From Verrucomicrobiota bacterium (GTDB lineage: Bacteria > Verrucomicrobiota > Verrucomicrobiia > Chthoniobacterales > UBA10450): DNA of 8,659 nt. A program made the position numbers and the translations under genes. The notes beneath the pieces are model-generated. The model searched no databases and was not told the origin of the DNA. It saw nothing but the letters and a program-made list of their open reading frames with translations. Shown one piece after another: positions 8,203-8,659 of this stretch (position 1 is its first letter; each line of letters starts with the position of its first letter). The stretch spans positions 1 to 8,659 of the forward strand of contig QHOR01000081.1 of assembly GCA_003219395.1 (NCBI GenBank). Reading direction: 5' to 3'.

Positions 8203-8430
8203 ATGCACAACCAAAGGGACGAAAATTCGCTAGCCAGGCCAAGAGAGACTGAAAGGCTTAATGGTGAATTGGAAATCGACTACAAGCGCAATAGGGTAAC
8301 GTTTCATCCAAACGCGCTGCGCGAGTTCACGTTTAGTTTACCGCTCACGCCGTCGGACGTCGATGTCGTCCGGGGTTTAGCGGAGATTACTCGAAAACTG
8401 GAAACACACAGTTTCGGCAACTACATATGA
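8203..8430 (+). CDS. Hypothetical 75-residue protein, first of a coupled small-ORF cluster
   Basis: Family not recognised. After a polar, charged N-terminus (MHNQRDENSLARPRETERLN), it shows likely short strands (GELEIDY, NRVTFHP, EFTFSLPL) and then a helix (TPSDVDVVRGLAEITRKLE), ending SFGNYI. No signal peptide or membrane segment is seen, so it is probably a small soluble protein. The strong ribosome site and start set it apart from random frames in this region. Its stop overlaps the start of the PqqA-like peptide gene by four bases (ATGA), which usually means translational coupling. The strand-strand-helix layout is loosely like a PqqD-type RiPP recognition domain, but it lacks the later helices and the usual sequence signature, so I do not assign it. 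The palindrome at 8171-8191 may control it. Confidence 0.62.
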   Translation: MHNQRDENSLARPRETERLNGELEIDYKRNRVTFHPNALREFTFSLPLTPSDVDVVRGLAEITRKLETHSFGNYI

Positions 8431-8516
8431 GACGAACAAAGAAGCGATGGATCAAACCCGTACTGAAAAACGTGCCGATCTTTTTCGAGTGCACCTGTTA
8501 CGCAGGCGCAGTTTGA
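8427..8516 (+). CDS. PqqA-like RiPP precursor peptide
   Basis: A 29-residue peptide beginning MRRTKKRWIKP and ending FFECTCYAGAV. PqqA is the precursor whose Glu and Tyr side chains are cross-linked by the radical SAM enzyme PqqE (with PqqD) and processed to the redox cofactor pyrroloquinoline quinone. The family hallmarks are present at exact spacing. Trp8-x-x-Pro11 is followed by Glu21-x-x-x-Tyr25, with Trp to Glu 13 residues apart and Pro to Glu 10, as in K. pneumoniae PqqA (W2, P5, E15, Y19). Unusual points are a basic leader (RRTKKR) and two cysteines between the Glu and Tyr. There is no separate ribosome site; the start overlaps the previous stop (ATGA). No pqqB-E gene lies within the window. 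It may serve true PQQ synthesis or a related cross-linked peptide. Confidence 0.68.
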   Translation: MRRTKKRWIKPVLKNVPIFFECTCYAGAV

Positions 8517-8599
8517 TGACCGAGGTCGCGCCTAAGCGAACCCTGCGAATCGGACGCGTGGGGTTAAAAGGACGGAACGTGTCTCTTGGCGTTAAGTAG
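8516..8599 (+). CDS. Hypothetical 27-residue basic peptide, third of the coupled cluster
   Basis: A very short frame (begins MTEVAPKRTL, ends NVSLGVK) whose ATG shares one base with the stop of the PqqA-like peptide (TGATG), a typical re-initiation arrangement. It is basic and resembles no family I know, including PqqB. Its only support is the coupling geometry; it could be chance. No further start codon with a good ribosome site is seen in the last 60 bases of the window. Confidence 0.25.
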   Translation: MTEVAPKRTLRIGRVGLKGRNVSLGVK

Positions 8600-8659
8600 C
8601 ACGCGGCGAGTTCAAAACACTGCGCGTTGCCGGAATTTCTGCTTTTCTTCTGCGCATAC

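Noticed and set aside
8203..8430. PqqD-like recognition domain
   Set aside because: The strand-helix order is vaguely similar, but the usual helical C-terminal part and conserved sequence pattern are absent, so no family name was given.

Overview
The window looks like chromosomal DNA from a member of the Verrucomicrobiota, perhaps a soil Spartobacteria/Chthoniobacter-type lineage. This is an impression from protein style, GC content and gene mix. No marker in the window settles it.

Layout. Bases 1-5496 (+ strand) hold a tight gyrase block: the 3' part of gyrB, a Stf0-family sulfotransferase one base after it, and a complete gyrA eight bases further on. Bases 5652-6941 (- strand) hold three genes: a 60-residue threonine-rich lipoprotein, an RF-1-domain release-factor-like protein carrying GGQ, and an NADPH-dependent FMN reductase. 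The last two form a short operon (reductase first). Upstream of the reductase lies a leader with two strong hairpins, one closed by a UUCG tetraloop when read on the - strand. At 7080-7412 (+) there is a 5'-truncated remnant of the homoserine dehydrogenase end of thrA. Bases 7413-8202 have no convincing gene. They do carry four copies of the 9-mer TCTACGGAA (two per strand), arranged as two inverted pairs. The last copy sits directly in front of a cluster of three translationally coupled very small ORFs (8203-8599). The middle ORF is a 29-residue peptide that matches the PQQ precursor PqqA in its W-x-x-P and E-x-x-x-Y spacing.

How the genes fit together. GyrB and GyrA form the A2B2 DNA gyrase. 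Both subunits are unusual where quinolones bind: GyrB lacks about nine residues just after [11 protein letters not shown], and GyrA has Ala and Pro at the positions equivalent to E. coli Ser83 and Asp87. The sulfotransferase is placed for co-expression with gyrase but has no evident functional link to it. The right end looks like the start of a PqqA-type RiPP locus. Its modifying enzymes, if they exist, would lie beyond base 8659. This is the most interesting part of the window: the peptide is well supported by motif spacing, while the role of its partner ORFs and the repeat array is unknown.
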